Positions 36,587 through 45,332 of a stretch of DNA of 64,000 bases are shown piece by piece (position 1 is the stretch's first letter; every line of letters starts with the position of its first letter). The notes under the pieces were generated by a model that worked only from the letters and a program-made list of their open reading frames with translations, searched no databases and was not told the origin of the DNA. Both the position numbers and the translations under genes were made by a program. Source of the DNA: Tessaracoccus flavescens. GTDB taxonomy: Bacteria > Actinomycetota > Actinomycetes > Propionibacteriales > Propionibacteriaceae. The DNA is taken from the NCBI RefSeq assembly GCF_001998865.1, contig NZ_CP019607.1:806001-870000 (forward strand), in the 5' to 3' direction.

Positions 36587-37194
36587 CGCACGCTCCCTTG
36601 CAGTTGCGGATAGGGCAGGAAGGTCGGCTCGAGGCCGACGGTCTCGGTGGGCGGCGAGGTGAGCAGGTCGCGCACCTCTGCCCGCGTCTTGGGCGACGGC
36701 CCGCCGAGCACGTCGCAGATGGCGGCGACCACGCCCTCGTGCGGCAGCTTGTCCTCGGCGAGCCCGATCCGCAGCAGTTCGAGCGAGGCCCGGTAGGTGT
36801 TGAGCATCCCGACGCCGAGCTCGGGGGCGCCGGTCGCGGTGAACTCGAGCACCATCGGCAGGTAGTCGGGTAGCTCACCGTCGAGGTCGACGACGAGGCC
36901 GGAGTCGCGGTAGGTCTGTTTGATCGAGGCGAGCACCTCGCCGCGGCGTCGGGTGTCGCCGTCGGTCCAGTAGGTCAGGTGCAGGGCGTGGCGACGCGAC
37001 AGGTCGAACTCCTGCACGTGCCACGACTGCAGTTCCATCAACGGCATGGAGCGCAGGTGCGCGATGGTCGGGGCGAAGCGTTCGGCGACGCCCGCCTCCG
37101 CGGCGGCCTCCTCGATCAGGTCGAGCCGGCCGAGCAGGTTCTCATCGGGGTAGCCGAGCAGCAGGGCTGCTGCCTGGAAGATGACGGCGTTCAT
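36583..37194 (-). CDS. narJ: Nitrate reductase assembly chaperone
   Basis: 203 residues of the NarJ/TorD-like helical chaperone family. It starts MNAVIFQAAALLLGYPDE, and contains YVQEF-equivalent HVQEFDLSRRHALHLTYW and the DYLPMVLEF motif. It binds NarGH and assists Moco and FeS insertion before attachment to NarI; it is not in the final enzyme. The start at 37194 overlaps the narH stop by one base (TGATG). Confidence 0.93.
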   Translation of the reverse strand: MNAVIFQAAALLLGYPDENLLGRLDLIEEAAAEAGVAERFAPTIAHLRSMPLMELQSWHVQEFDLSRRHALHLTYWTDGDTRRRGEVLASIKQTYRDSGLVVDLDGELPDYLPMVLEFTATGAPELGVGMLNTYRASLELLRIGLAEDKLPHEGVVAAICDVLGGPSPKTRAEVRDLLTSPPTETVGLEPTFLPYPQLQGSVR

Positions 37195-38783
37195 CAGGCC
37201 CCGCTCGCATCCTGCTGCCGCCGCTTGGCGTCGGCGTAGCTCTCGATCGCGACGGGGACGAGGCGGCCGGACGACGATCCGAACGTGTCCTGGTCGTAGG
37301 GGCCGGTGCCCATCGGGCCTCCCTCGAAGTCGACGGAGCAGCCCATCTCCTCCAGGTTGTGAGCCTGCTCGGTGTGGGCCTTCGGGATGACGTAGCGCTC
37401 GTCGTACTTGGCGATCGCCAGCAGCCGGTACATCTGCTCCAGCGCCGACGGGTCCATGCCGACGGCCTCCGCGAGTTCGGGCTGGCGGTCGCGGCCGAGG
37501 GTGACGTCGCGCATGTAGGAGCGCATGGCTGCCAGCTTCTGCAGCACGAGCGTCACCACCTCGGTGTCGCCCGCTGTGAACAGCTCGGCCAGGTACTCCA
37601 CGGGGATCCGCAGCGCGTCGATGGCACCGAACAGGTTTCCTCCCGCCTCGGAGTCGTGGCCCTGCGACTTGAGCAGGTCGACGACGGGGCTCAGCGGCGG
37701 CACGTACCAGACCATCGGCATGGTGCGGTACTCCGGGTGCAGCGGCAGGGCGACCTTGAAGTGCTTGATCAGCGCGTACACCGGCGACTTCTGCGCGGCG
37801 GCGATCCAGTCGGTCGGGATGTCGTTGGCCTTGGCGTCCGCCACGACCTGCGGATCGTTCGGGTCGAGCATCAGGTCGAGCTGGGCCTCGTACAGGTCCT
37901 TCTCGTCGGCAAGTGCCGCCTGGGTGACGCGGTCCGCGTCGTAGAAGATGACCCCGATGTAGCGCAGCCGGCCGACGCACGTCTCGGCGCACACCGTCGG
38001 CAGCCCGACCTCGAGGCGCGGGTAGCACATGGTGCACTTCTCGGCCTTGCCGGAGCGGTGGTTGAAGTAGATCTTCTTGTAGGGGCAGCCGGTGATGCAC
38101 TGGCGCCAGCCGCGGCAGCGGTCCTGGTCGACGAGCACGATGCCGTCCTCGGCCCGCTTGTAGATGGCTCCGGAGGGGCAGGCCGCCATGCACGACGGGT
38201 TGAGGCAGTGCTCACAGATGCGCGGCACGAAGAACATGAAGGTCTTCTCGTACTCAGCCTTGATCTGGATGTTGGCCTCCTCGCGGAGCTTCTTCACCAC
38301 CGGGTCCTCGTCGATGGTCTCGGCGATGCCGCCGAGCGAGTCGTCCCAGTTGGCGGAGGCCTTGATCGCGAGGTCGTCTCCGGTGATCAGCGACTTGGGC
38401 CGGGCGACCGGGAAATCGTCGCCGAGCGGGGCCTGGATCAGCTGCTCGTAGTCGTAGGTCCACGGCTCGTAGTAGTCGTCCATGCCCGGCTGCACCGGCG
38501 AGGCGAAGATGCTGAGCAGCTTCTTGAAGCGGCCACCCGAGCGGAGCTTGAGCTTGCCGGACTTGGTCCGGACCCAGCCGCCCTGCCACTTCTCCTGGTC
38601 CTCGTAGGTGCGCGGGTAGCCGAGGCCCGGGCGGGTCTCGACGTTGTTGAACCACACGTACTCGGTGCCCGCGCGGTTGGTCCACGCCTGCTTGCAGGTC
38701 ACGGAGCAGGTGTGGCAGCCGATGCACTTGTCCAGGTTCATCACCATGGCCACCTGGGCCATGACGCGTCGCTGCTTGGCCAT
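37194..38783 (-). CDS. narH: Respiratory nitrate reductase beta subunit
   Basis: 529 residues. Four ferredoxin-like Cys clusters appear in order: CIGCHTCSVTCKQAW near the N-terminus, CEHCLNPSCMAACP, CRGWRQCITGCPYKK (with the Trp that replaces a Cys and gives the 3Fe-4S centre) and CTMCYPRLEVGLPTVCAETC. It wires electrons from NarI hemes to the NarG Mo site. ATG 38781-38783 overlaps the narG stop. Confidence 0.96.
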   Translation of the reverse strand: MAKQRRVMAQVAMVMNLDKCIGCHTCSVTCKQAWTNRAGTEYVWFNNVETRPGLGYPRTYEDQEKWQGGWVRTKSGKLKLRSGGRFKKLLSIFASPVQPGMDDYYEPWTYDYEQLIQAPLGDDFPVARPKSLITGDDLAIKASANWDDSLGGIAETIDEDPVVKKLREEANIQIKAEYEKTFMFFVPRICEHCLNPSCMAACPSGAIYKRAEDGIVLVDQDRCRGWRQCITGCPYKKIYFNHRSGKAEKCTMCYPRLEVGLPTVCAETCVGRLRYIGVIFYDADRVTQAALADEKDLYEAQLDLMLDPNDPQVVADAKANDIPTDWIAAAQKSPVYALIKHFKVALPLHPEYRTMPMVWYVPPLSPVVDLLKSQGHDSEAGGNLFGAIDALRIPVEYLAELFTAGDTEVVTLVLQKLAAMRSYMRDVTLGRDRQPELAEAVGMDPSALEQMYRLLAIAKYDERYVIPKAHTEQAHNLEEMGCSVDFEGGPMGTGPYDQDTFGSSSGRLVPVAIESYADAKRRQQDASGA

Positions 38784-41700
38784 CAGTACTGAACCTCCTG
38801 GGAGCGGCGGCGCACCGTCGAGACGATGTCCCGCTGCACGCCGGTTGGGCCGATGTAGTTGAACGCGTAGGCCTGGTGGGCGTACCCGCCGATGAGGTGG
38901 GTGGCCTTGAGCAGGATGCGGGTCACCGAGTTGTGGATGCCTCCGCGGCGGCCGGTGGCCTCCGACTTGGGCATGTCGATGGTGCGTTCCTGCGCGTGCT
39001 GCACGTAGCAGATGCCGTCGGGCAGCTTCGGGGTGACCACGGCGCGGGCGACGAAGACGCCGTTGGCGTTGGTCAGCTCGATCCAGTCGTTGTCCTTGAC
39101 GCCGATCGACTTCGCGTCGTCGACCGACAGCCACGCCTGGGGCCCTCCCCGTCCGAGGGAGAGCATGAACAGGTTGTCCTGGTACTCGGAGTGGATCGAC
39201 CACTTGTTGTGCACCGTCAGGTAGCGCAGCGTGATCGCCTTCTCGCCGTTGGGGCCGAGCTCCGGCTCGCCGTAGGCGGCTGTCATGTCGAGCGGGGGCC
39301 GGAACGTCGGAAGGTTCTCCCCCGCGTCGGTCATCCAGTCGTGGTCGAGGAAGAAGTGCATCCTGCCTGACAGCGTGTGCCAGGGCTTGAGCCGCTCGGT
39401 GTTGATGGTGAACGCGGCGTAGCGTCGTCCGCCGGTCTCGGAGCCGGACCATTCCGGTGACGTGATCACCGGCTGCGGCGAGGCCTGCGTCTGGGCGAAG
39501 GTGATCAGCTTCTCCTCGGACCCGAGGGACAGGTCCACCAGTTCGCGCCCGGTCTTCCTCTCGAGGGTGCGGAAGCCCTGGGTCGCGAGCTCGCCGTTGG
39601 TGGTGCCGGAGAAGGTCAGGATGGCCTCCGCGAGGCGGGAGTCGGTGTTGATCGCGGGCCGGCCCTCGGCCGGGCCCGACGGGAACACGCCGTGCAGCTT
39701 CGCCAGCCGGTCGACCTGGTGGCTGACGTCGTAGTTGATGTTCTTGATCGTAAAGCCGAGGTTCTCGGCGAGTGGGCCGACGGTGGCGAGCTTGTCGGCG
39801 ATCGCCGTGTAGTCGCGCTCCACCACGGCCAGCACCGGCGCGTTCCTCCCCGGTACGACGTCGCGGTCGGTGCCCTTCCAGTCGGGCACGTGTCCTCCGG
39901 GCTGGGCGATCTGCCCGGGCGTGTCGTGCTGCAGGGGGACGGCCACCAGGTCGCGCCTCGTGTCGAGCCTGCCCTTCGCCATCTCGGAGAGCTTGAGCGC
40001 GAGCTCGGTGAAGATCTCGTAGTCGGTGCGCGTCTCCCACGGCGGGTCGATGGCCGGGGTGAACGCGTGCACGTAGGGGTGCATGTCGGTCGAGCTCAGG
40101 TCGTGCTTCTCGTACCAGGTTGCGGCCGGGAGCACGATGTCGGAGAGCAGGGTCGACGACGTCATGCGGAAGTCGGCCGTGATCAGCAGGTCGAGCTTCC
40201 CCTCGGGCGCCTCCTCGTGCCAGACCACGTCGCGGGGACGGTCGTCGGTGCCGTACCCGTTCGGCATCACGTTGTTGTGCGTGCCGAGCAGGTGCTTGAG
40301 GAAGTACTCGTTGCCCTTGGCCGACGAGCCGAACAGGTTCGAGCGCCACAGGATCATCGTGCGGGGCCAGTTCTGCGGCGCGTCGATGTCCTCGACCGAG
40401 CTCTTCAGCTCGCCGGACTTCAGCTTCGCCGCGACGAAGGCCTGCGGCGTCTCGTACTCTCCCCGTTCGACAGCCGCTGCCGCCTCGTCCGCGAGGTCGA
40501 GCGGGTTGACGTCGAACTGGGGGTAGAACGGCATCCAGCCGAGCCGGTGCGCGAGCGCCATCGAGTCGGCGGTGTGCATGCCGTCGAGCGAGCCGGTCGA
40601 CAGGGGCGACTTGATCCGGTCGGCCGAGAAGCCGTCGGTTCGCCACTGGTCGGTGTGCATGTACCAGTAGCCGGTGCCGATCATGGTGCGCGGCGGGCGC
40701 GACCAGTCGAGGGCGTTTGCCATGTTGAACCAGCCCGTCATCGGGCGGCACTTCTCCTGGCCGACGTAGTGGGCCCAGCCACCGCCGTTGCGGCCGATGC
40801 AGCCGGTCATCATGAGCAGGGCGATGATGGCGCGGTAGGTGACGTCTGCGTGGAACCAGTGGCAGATGCCCGCGCCGATGATGATCATCGTGCGGCCCTT
40901 CGACTCCTCCGAGTTCGATGCGAACTCGCGCGCGATGCGCAGGCACGCCTCGGCTGGCACGGAGGTGATCTCCGCCTGCCAGGCGGGGGTGTACGGGACG
41001 GTGGCGTCGTCGTAGCCCTGTGCCCAGGTGCCGGGGAGGCCTTCGCGCTGGACGCCGTACTGGGCGAGCATCAGGTCGAAGACCGTCGTGACGAGCTTGC
41101 CCTCCACGACGCGGGCGGGGACGCCGCGGCGGATGATGCTGCCCTCACCCCTCGGGTCCTCGAAGCAGGGCAGCGAGACCTCGACGGCGTCGGCGTCTGC
41201 CTGGTCGATCAGGCTGAGCGCAGGCTTGATCTCGCCGAGCTCCAGGTTCCACTGGCCCTCGTCGGACTCGTTGTACCGGAAGCCCATGGAGCCGTTGGGG
41301 ATCGCGGGGGCGCCTGCGGCCTCGTCCCACAAGACCGTCTTGAACGCGGCATCGGTGCGACCGGACTCCGCCTCGAGATCGGCCGCGGTCAGGAACTTGC
41401 CAGGCACGAGGCCGTGGCCCTCCGGGTGGTCGACAAGGGTGATCAGCATGCCGAGGTCGGTGTACTGCTTGGCGTAGGAGTCGAAGTATTCGACCTTCCG
41501 GTCGACGAAGTTCTCCTTGAGGATGACGTGGCCCATCGCCATGGCCAGGGCGGCGTCGGTGCCGGCCTGGGCCGGGAGCCACTCGTCTGCGAACTTCACG
41601 TTGTCCGCGTAGTCGGGGCTGACCGTGACGACCTTCGTGCCGCGGTAGCGGACCTCGGCCATCCAGTGCGCGTCGGGGGTACGGGTGACGGGGACGTTGG

Positions 41701-42496
41701 AGCCCCACATCATCAGGTAGGTGGCGTCCCACCAGTCGCCCGACTCGGGCACATCGGTCTGGTCGCCGAAGACCTGCGGGCTGGCGACCGGCAGGTCGGC
41801 GTACCAGTCGTAGAAGCTGGTCATGGCGCCGCCGATGAGGTGCGTGAACCGGGTGCCGATGGCGTGGCTGACCATGCTCATGGCAGGGATCGGCGAGAAC
41901 GAGACGCAGCGGTCGGGGCCGTAGAACTTGATGGTGTTGACGTAGGACGCGGCGGCGATCTCCATGGCCTCGTCCCACGAGATGCGCACGAGGCCGCCCT
42001 TGCCGCGGGCCTGCTGGTAGCGGCGGCGCTTCACCGGGTCGGTCGAAATCTCACGGAAGGCCTCGACGGGGTCGCCGAGCCTCTGCTTCGCCTCGCGGTA
42101 CATCTCGACGAGAACCCCGCGGGCGTAGGGGAAACGCACCCGGGTCGGCGAGTAGGTGTACCACGAGAAGGCCGCGCCGCGGGGGCAGCCGCGGGGCTCG
42201 TACTCGGGACGGTCGGGGCCGGTGGTCGGGTAGTCGGTCTGCTGCGACTCCCAGGTGATGATGCCGTCCTTGACGTACACCTTCCAGGAGCATGAGCCCG
42301 TGCAGTTCACACCGTGCGTCGAGCGGACCACCTTGTCGTGGCTCCACCGGTCGCGGTAGAAGACGTCGCCTGCCCGGCCGCCCTGGCGGAAGACGGCGCG
42401 GCCGTCGTCGGTCTCGTCCCACTTCGTGAAGAAGCGGCCGAGCTTGAGCAGGGCGTCTGACGCCGGCCCGTCGATGCGCGCGGAATCTGAAGTCAT
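38783..42496 (-). CDS. narG: Respiratory nitrate reductase alpha subunit (Mo-bisMGD)
   Basis: 1237 residues, normal for membrane-bound NarG. It reduces nitrate to nitrite on the cytoplasmic face. The N-terminal HGVNCTGSCSWKVYVKDG and PRGCPRGAAFSWYTYSP provide the His/Cys ligands of the FS0 cluster. GSNVPVTRTPDAHWMAEVRYRG-type sequence and the C-terminal domain VEDND-equivalent KDNDWIELTNANG are typical. No twin-arginine signal is seen, so it stays inside. It is preceded by mobA with 37 bases between. I see no TAnnnT box at its start, so it is likely read from the moaA promoter, though an unrecognised internal promoter in the AT-rich 42500-42560 stretch is possible. Confidence 0.97.
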   Translation of the reverse strand: MTSDSARIDGPASDALLKLGRFFTKWDETDDGRAVFRQGGRAGDVFYRDRWSHDKVVRSTHGVNCTGSCSWKVYVKDGIITWESQQTDYPTTGPDRPEYEPRGCPRGAAFSWYTYSPTRVRFPYARGVLVEMYREAKQRLGDPVEAFREISTDPVKRRRYQQARGKGGLVRISWDEAMEIAAASYVNTIKFYGPDRCVSFSPIPAMSMVSHAIGTRFTHLIGGAMTSFYDWYADLPVASPQVFGDQTDVPESGDWWDATYLMMWGSNVPVTRTPDAHWMAEVRYRGTKVVTVSPDYADNVKFADEWLPAQAGTDAALAMAMGHVILKENFVDRKVEYFDSYAKQYTDLGMLITLVDHPEGHGLVPGKFLTAADLEAESGRTDAAFKTVLWDEAAGAPAIPNGSMGFRYNESDEGQWNLELGEIKPALSLIDQADADAVEVSLPCFEDPRGEGSIIRRGVPARVVEGKLVTTVFDLMLAQYGVQREGLPGTWAQGYDDATVPYTPAWQAEITSVPAEACLRIAREFASNSEESKGRTMIIIGAGICHWFHADVTYRAIIALLMMTGCIGRNGGGWAHYVGQEKCRPMTGWFNMANALDWSRPPRTMIGTGYWYMHTDQWRTDGFSADRIKSPLSTGSLDGMHTADSMALAHRLGWMPFYPQFDVNPLDLADEAAAAVERGEYETPQAFVAAKLKSGELKSSVEDIDAPQNWPRTMILWRSNLFGSSAKGNEYFLKHLLGTHNNVMPNGYGTDDRPRDVVWHEEAPEGKLDLLITADFRMTSSTLLSDIVLPAATWYEKHDLSSTDMHPYVHAFTPAIDPPWETRTDYEIFTELALKLSEMAKGRLDTRRDLVAVPLQHDTPGQIAQPGGHVPDWKGTDRDVVPGRNAPVLAVVERDYTAIADKLATVGPLAENLGFTIKNINYDVSHQVDRLAKLHGVFPSGPAEGRPAINTDSRLAEAILTFSGTTNGELATQGFRTLERKTGRELVDLSLGSEEKLITFAQTQASPQPVITSPEWSGSETGGRRYAAFTINTERLKPWHTLSGRMHFFLDHDWMTDAGENLPTFRPPLDMTAAYGEPELGPNGEKAITLRYLTVHNKWSIHSEYQDNLFMLSLGRGGPQAWLSVDDAKSIGVKDNDWIELTNANGVFVARAVVTPKLPDGICYVQHAQERTIDMPKSEATGRRGGIHNSVTRILLKATHLIGGYAHQAYAFNYIGPTGVQRDIVSTVRRRSQEVQY

Positions 42497-42533
42497 GGGG
42501 CAAGTTTTTCAGAACAAGGCCACTTTGTCAGAT

Positions 42534-43145
42534 TTACTCGTCTAAATTGGATAAATCCGTGCTTCGCCGGTTGTCACAGCGATTCTCCGTTGGGTCAATC
42601 CCGGCGTGTCGGGCCTGCTCGGGAGTATCGACATCGGCGGCCATCGCGCTGACAACGGGCGACAGCGCGAGCCTCAACGGCCGGAACGTCCGGTGCACCG
42701 AGCGGTCGCGGACCTCCCCCGATACCACCCTGCGCAGGGCGCTCGCACGGTAGCGTCCGGCCAGATACTGGGGCCATCCCTCCTCATCGACCAGGGCGAG
42801 CCCGTCCTCGCCGGGCACTCCCGAGGCGAGCAGTGCGACCAGGGGCGCGGGATCGGCGAGGTCGCCGGCCAGGAGATAGACCTCCACGTCCCCCTCGGGC
42901 AGCCACTCAAGGGCGGCGGCGATGCCTGCGACGGGCCCGCCGAAGGGCGGGTCCTCGAGCACGAACTCGACCCGCGGATCGTCGAATCCCTCCCGATGGG
43001 GCGAGGCCACGACGACGACGTCCGCAACGCTGAGCAGCGCGTCGACGCCGCGCTGGGCGAGGGTCCTGCCCTCGAGAGTGAGGTCGAGCTTGTCCGTGCC
43101 CATCCGCGAGGATCTCCCTCCGGCGAGGAGGATCCCCCAGGCCAC
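42534..43145 (-). CDS. mobA: Molybdenum cofactor guanylyltransferase
   Basis: 203 residues. The N-terminal nucleotidyltransferase signature LLAGGRSSRMGTDKLDL is followed by DVVVVASPHREG and VLEDPPFGGPVAGIAAAL, all MobA-like. It attaches GMP to Moco to make MGD, the cofactor form needed by the downstream narG, so its location directly before narG makes sense. It starts 3 bases after the moaD stop. Confidence 0.92.
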   Translation of the reverse strand: MAWGILLAGGRSSRMGTDKLDLTLEGRTLAQRGVDALLSVADVVVVASPHREGFDDPRVEFVLEDPPFGGPVAGIAAALEWLPEGDVEVYLLAGDLADPAPLVALLASGVPGEDGLALVDEEGWPQYLAGRYRASALRRVVSGEVRDRSVHRTFRPLRLALSPVVSAMAADVDTPEQARHAGIDPTENRCDNRRSTDLSNLDE

Positions 43146-43148
43146 CGT

Positions 43149-43388
43149 CTACCCTCCGGCAAACGGCGGGAGCACGTCGACCCGCTCGACGGAGCCGAGC
43201 GGGGCCGCGAGGTCACTGACGCGGGCGCCGTCGGCTAGCAGCGAGCTCACCGCAAGCACGCGGCCGAGCTTCTCGTTGCCCTCACCGAGCAGCGCCACCA
43301 GATCGTGGCCGTTGAGCCCGTCGACCGCGACGTGACGCTCCTCTACCCCCGCCGCCTCGGCGGCCCCTGCGAAGAACCTGACCTGCAT
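43149..43388 (-). CDS. moaD: Molybdopterin synthase sulfur-carrier subunit
   Basis: 79 residues, ubiquitin-like beta-grasp protein ending in the required PPFAGG. The terminal Gly is adenylated by MoeB and thiocarboxylated. The beginning VRFFAGAAEAAG is typical. It sits 22 bases after moaA and 3 before mobA. Confidence 0.93.
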   Translation of the reverse strand: MQVRFFAGAAEAAGVEERHVAVDGLNGHDLVALLGEGNEKLGRVLAVSSLLADGARVSDLAAPLGSVERVDVLPPFAGG

Positions 43389-43410
43389 GCTCCACTCCTT
43401 CCGCGCCCGG

Positions 43411-44430
43411 TCATCCGCCGATGGCGCTCATGGTGCGGGCGGGCTGGATGAAGCCCGCCTCGTTGATTCCGTGCGCCTTCGCCTTGCCGCGGTGCCCCCC
43501 CGTCCAGGCCTCGACGATGTCCTCGACCGTCCCACCTCCGCGCAGGATCGCACGCAGGTCCGTCTCGCGCTGCGAGAACAGGCAGGTGCGCACCTGTCCG
43601 TCGGAGGTGAGTCGGGTGCGGTCGCACGCGCCGCAGAAGGGATTGGTCACCGAGGCGATCACGCCGAGCCGTCCGCCCGGCTGGGTGTCGTCGGCCGCGA
43701 CGCTCCACAGCTCGGCGGGTGCCGAACCGCGGGGCTCGTCGAGCGCGGAGAGTTCGAACCGGGTGCCGAGCTCGGCGAGGATCTCGGAGGCGGTGACCAT
43801 GTCGGAGCGCTGCCACTCCCCCGTCGGGCCAAGCGGCATCTGCTCGATGAAGCGCAGCTCGTAGCCGCGCTCGAGACAGAAGGCGGCCAGCGGCACGATG
43901 TCGACCTCGTTGACCCCACGCATGATGACGGTGTTGATCTTGACCGGCCGGAGCCCCGCCTCGTCGACGGCACGGATGCTTGCCAGCACGTCGTGCAGCC
44001 GGTCGCGTCGGGCGAGCTGTGCGTAGCGGACGGGGTCGAGCGAGTCGAGCGAGATGTTGACCCGGTCGAGGCCCGCGGCGGCCAGCCGCGCGATGCGCTT
44101 GTCCAGGCCGAGCCCGTTGGTCGTCAGGGCCAGCTCGGGGCGACCCTTCGCGCCGCGCAACTCGGCGGCGCCGGCGATGATCTGCTCAAGATGTGGACGC
44201 AGCAGCGGCTCGCCCCCGGTGAAGCGGATGCGGGTGACGCCCAGCCGCTCGACGGCGACTTTGACCACGCGCACGACCTCATCGTCGGTCAGCGTGTCAT
44301 CGGTCGGCAGCCAGGTCATCCCCTCGGCGGGCATGCAGTAGGTGCAACGCAGGTTGCAGCGATCGGTCAGGGAGACGCGCAGATCGGACGCCACCCTGCC
44401 GTAAGCATCAACCAATTGGGTAAACTGCAT
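43411..44430 (-). CDS. moaA: GTP 3',8-cyclase (radical SAM)
   Basis: 339 residues. The radical-SAM triad is in SLTDRCNLRCTYCMP, FTGGEPLLRP follows, and the C-terminal second 4Fe-4S site is NPFCGACDRTRLTSDGQVRT with a later Cys (CLFSQRE). The chain ends in the conserved GG. It converts GTP to 3',8-cyclo-GTP. The ATG at 44428-44430 is supported by a TAAGGT box 7 bases upstream. It heads the moaA-moaD-mobA-narGHJI-narK1-narK2 unit. Confidence 0.96.
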   Translation of the reverse strand: MQFTQLVDAYGRVASDLRVSLTDRCNLRCTYCMPAEGMTWLPTDDTLTDDEVVRVVKVAVERLGVTRIRFTGGEPLLRPHLEQIIAGAAELRGAKGRPELALTTNGLGLDKRIARLAAAGLDRVNISLDSLDPVRYAQLARRDRLHDVLASIRAVDEAGLRPVKINTVIMRGVNEVDIVPLAAFCLERGYELRFIEQMPLGPTGEWQRSDMVTASEILAELGTRFELSALDEPRGSAPAELWSVAADDTQPGGRLGVIASVTNPFCGACDRTRLTSDGQVRTCLFSQRETDLRAILRGGGTVEDIVEAWTGGHRGKAKAHGINEAGFIQPARTMSAIGG

Positions 44431-44437
44431 GGACCTC

Positions 44438-44443
44438 ACCTTA
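44438..44443 (-). promoter_or_regulatory. -10 box TAAGGT of the moaA-nar unit, leaderless-type
   Basis: Minus-strand TAAGGT, 7 bases (GAGGTCC), ATG. The only box of this kind upstream of the nine-gene Moco/nitrate transcript. Confidence 0.55.
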
Positions 44444-44501
44444 ACCGCCCAGGATGGAACCACGGTATGTCAACGCGAACCCTGGTGCCACAATGGCATC
44501 C

Positions 44502-45152
44502 ATGACCAACACCCCGCACGGTCTCGGGCCGACGCGTGCCCGCGTGCTCGCCCTGCTGCAGGCGGCCACCGAGCCGACGTCCGTGGTGGAGGTGGCAGAC
44601 GAGCTCGACCTGCACAAGAACTCCGCGCGCTTCCACCTGGACGCGCTCGTCGATGCCGGGTACGCCGAGCGGGCCGTGAATGCGACTGGCACCCAGGGCC
44701 GGCCGCCGCTGGTGTTCAGCGCGACGAGCGAGGCGCCGAGCATCTCCAACCTGCATCTCACCGAGCTCGTCCAGGTGCTGATCAGCTCATTCATCGAACC
44801 GACCGACGACGCCCGCGCTCGCGCGGAGGGGGCAGGCCGCACCTGGGGTGCCTCGGTCGCGGCCCAGGAACAGCCCAGCGGCGAGGCCCTCTCCGAGCTC
44901 GCCGTCCATCTCGGTGAGCGCGGGTTCGGCACCACCCAAGACGCCGCGTCCGTGACCTTCACCCGCTGCCCGTTCCGCTCCACCATCGAACCGGAGCAGC
45001 TTCCGCTCGTGTGCTCCATGCACCGCGGCTTCCTCGACGGCTACCTCGACGCCTTCGGCTCCAACCTGGTCACCGACGAGCTCCAGATCGGCCCGAAGCT
45101 CTGCCACGCGACCTTCGAGGTGGCCTCCGACGACGCCGAGCGCAGCGCCTGA
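44502..45152 (+). CDS. HTH regulator with C-terminal Cys/His cluster (SufR-like)
   Basis: 216 residues. The N-terminal ~75 residues form an ArsR/DeoR-like winged helix (VVEVADELDLHKNSARFHLDAL). The C-terminal part has CPF, then about 15 residues on VCSMHRG, then a third Cys in KLCHATFEV, the arrangement of SufR-type Fe-S-sensing repressors. It is divergent from moaA, so control of the Moco/nitrate unit in response to oxygen, NO or Fe-S status is a natural inference. A nearby ATG at 44493 is an alternative start. A CACAAT hexamer 7 bases before 44502 only partly matches the leaderless box. Confidence 0.75.
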   Translation: MTNTPHGLGPTRARVLALLQAATEPTSVVEVADELDLHKNSARFHLDALVDAGYAERAVNATGTQGRPPLVFSATSEAPSISNLHLTELVQVLISSFIEPTDDARARAEGAGRTWGASVAAQEQPSGEALSELAVHLGERGFGTTQDAASVTFTRCPFRSTIEPEQLPLVCSMHRGFLDGYLDAFGSNLVTDELQIGPKLCHATFEVASDDAERSA

Positions 45153-45172
45153 CCGCTCCCCGCGAGCCTCGC

Positions 45173-45256
45173 GATGAGCACTTTCCGGGGTTCGTTGCGC
45201 GCCAGGGCCCTCGCACCCGGCGTGTCGCACAACGAGCCCGGAAAAGTGCTCACGAT
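45173..45256. repeat. 84-bp imperfect palindromic element
   Basis: Left arm 45173-45200 (GATGAGCACTTTCCGGGGTT...) and right arm 45225-45256 are imperfect inverted repeats sharing GAGCACTTT(T)CCGGG and TCGTTG. Each strand can encode a short peptide starting MSTF-GSL, a by-product of the palindrome. It looks like a REP/MITE-like intergenic element between the regulator and the mal terminator. Confidence 0.6.
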
Positions 45257-45275
45257 CCCAGCCGAGACGAAGCGA

Positions 45276-45303
45276 CCCCGACCATCTCGAAAGATGGTCG
45301 GGG
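45276..45303. terminator. Terminator of the mal operon
   Basis: Perfect 12-bp stem CCCCGACCATCT / AGATGGTCGGGG with a CGAA tetraloop, 29 bases past the malG stop. It can serve both converging transcripts; the U tract is weak. Confidence 0.8.
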
Positions 45304-45332
45304 CCGCTCGTCGTCGTCGCGCGGAGGCTGGC

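Noticed and set aside
39692..42295. 867-codon plus-strand open frame opposite narG
   Set aside because: Antisense shadow of narG; no family motif, and narG is certain.
42497..42533. FNR-type site in TTGTTCTGAAAAACTTG upstream of narG
   Set aside because: The half-sites do not fit TTGAT-n4-ATCAA.
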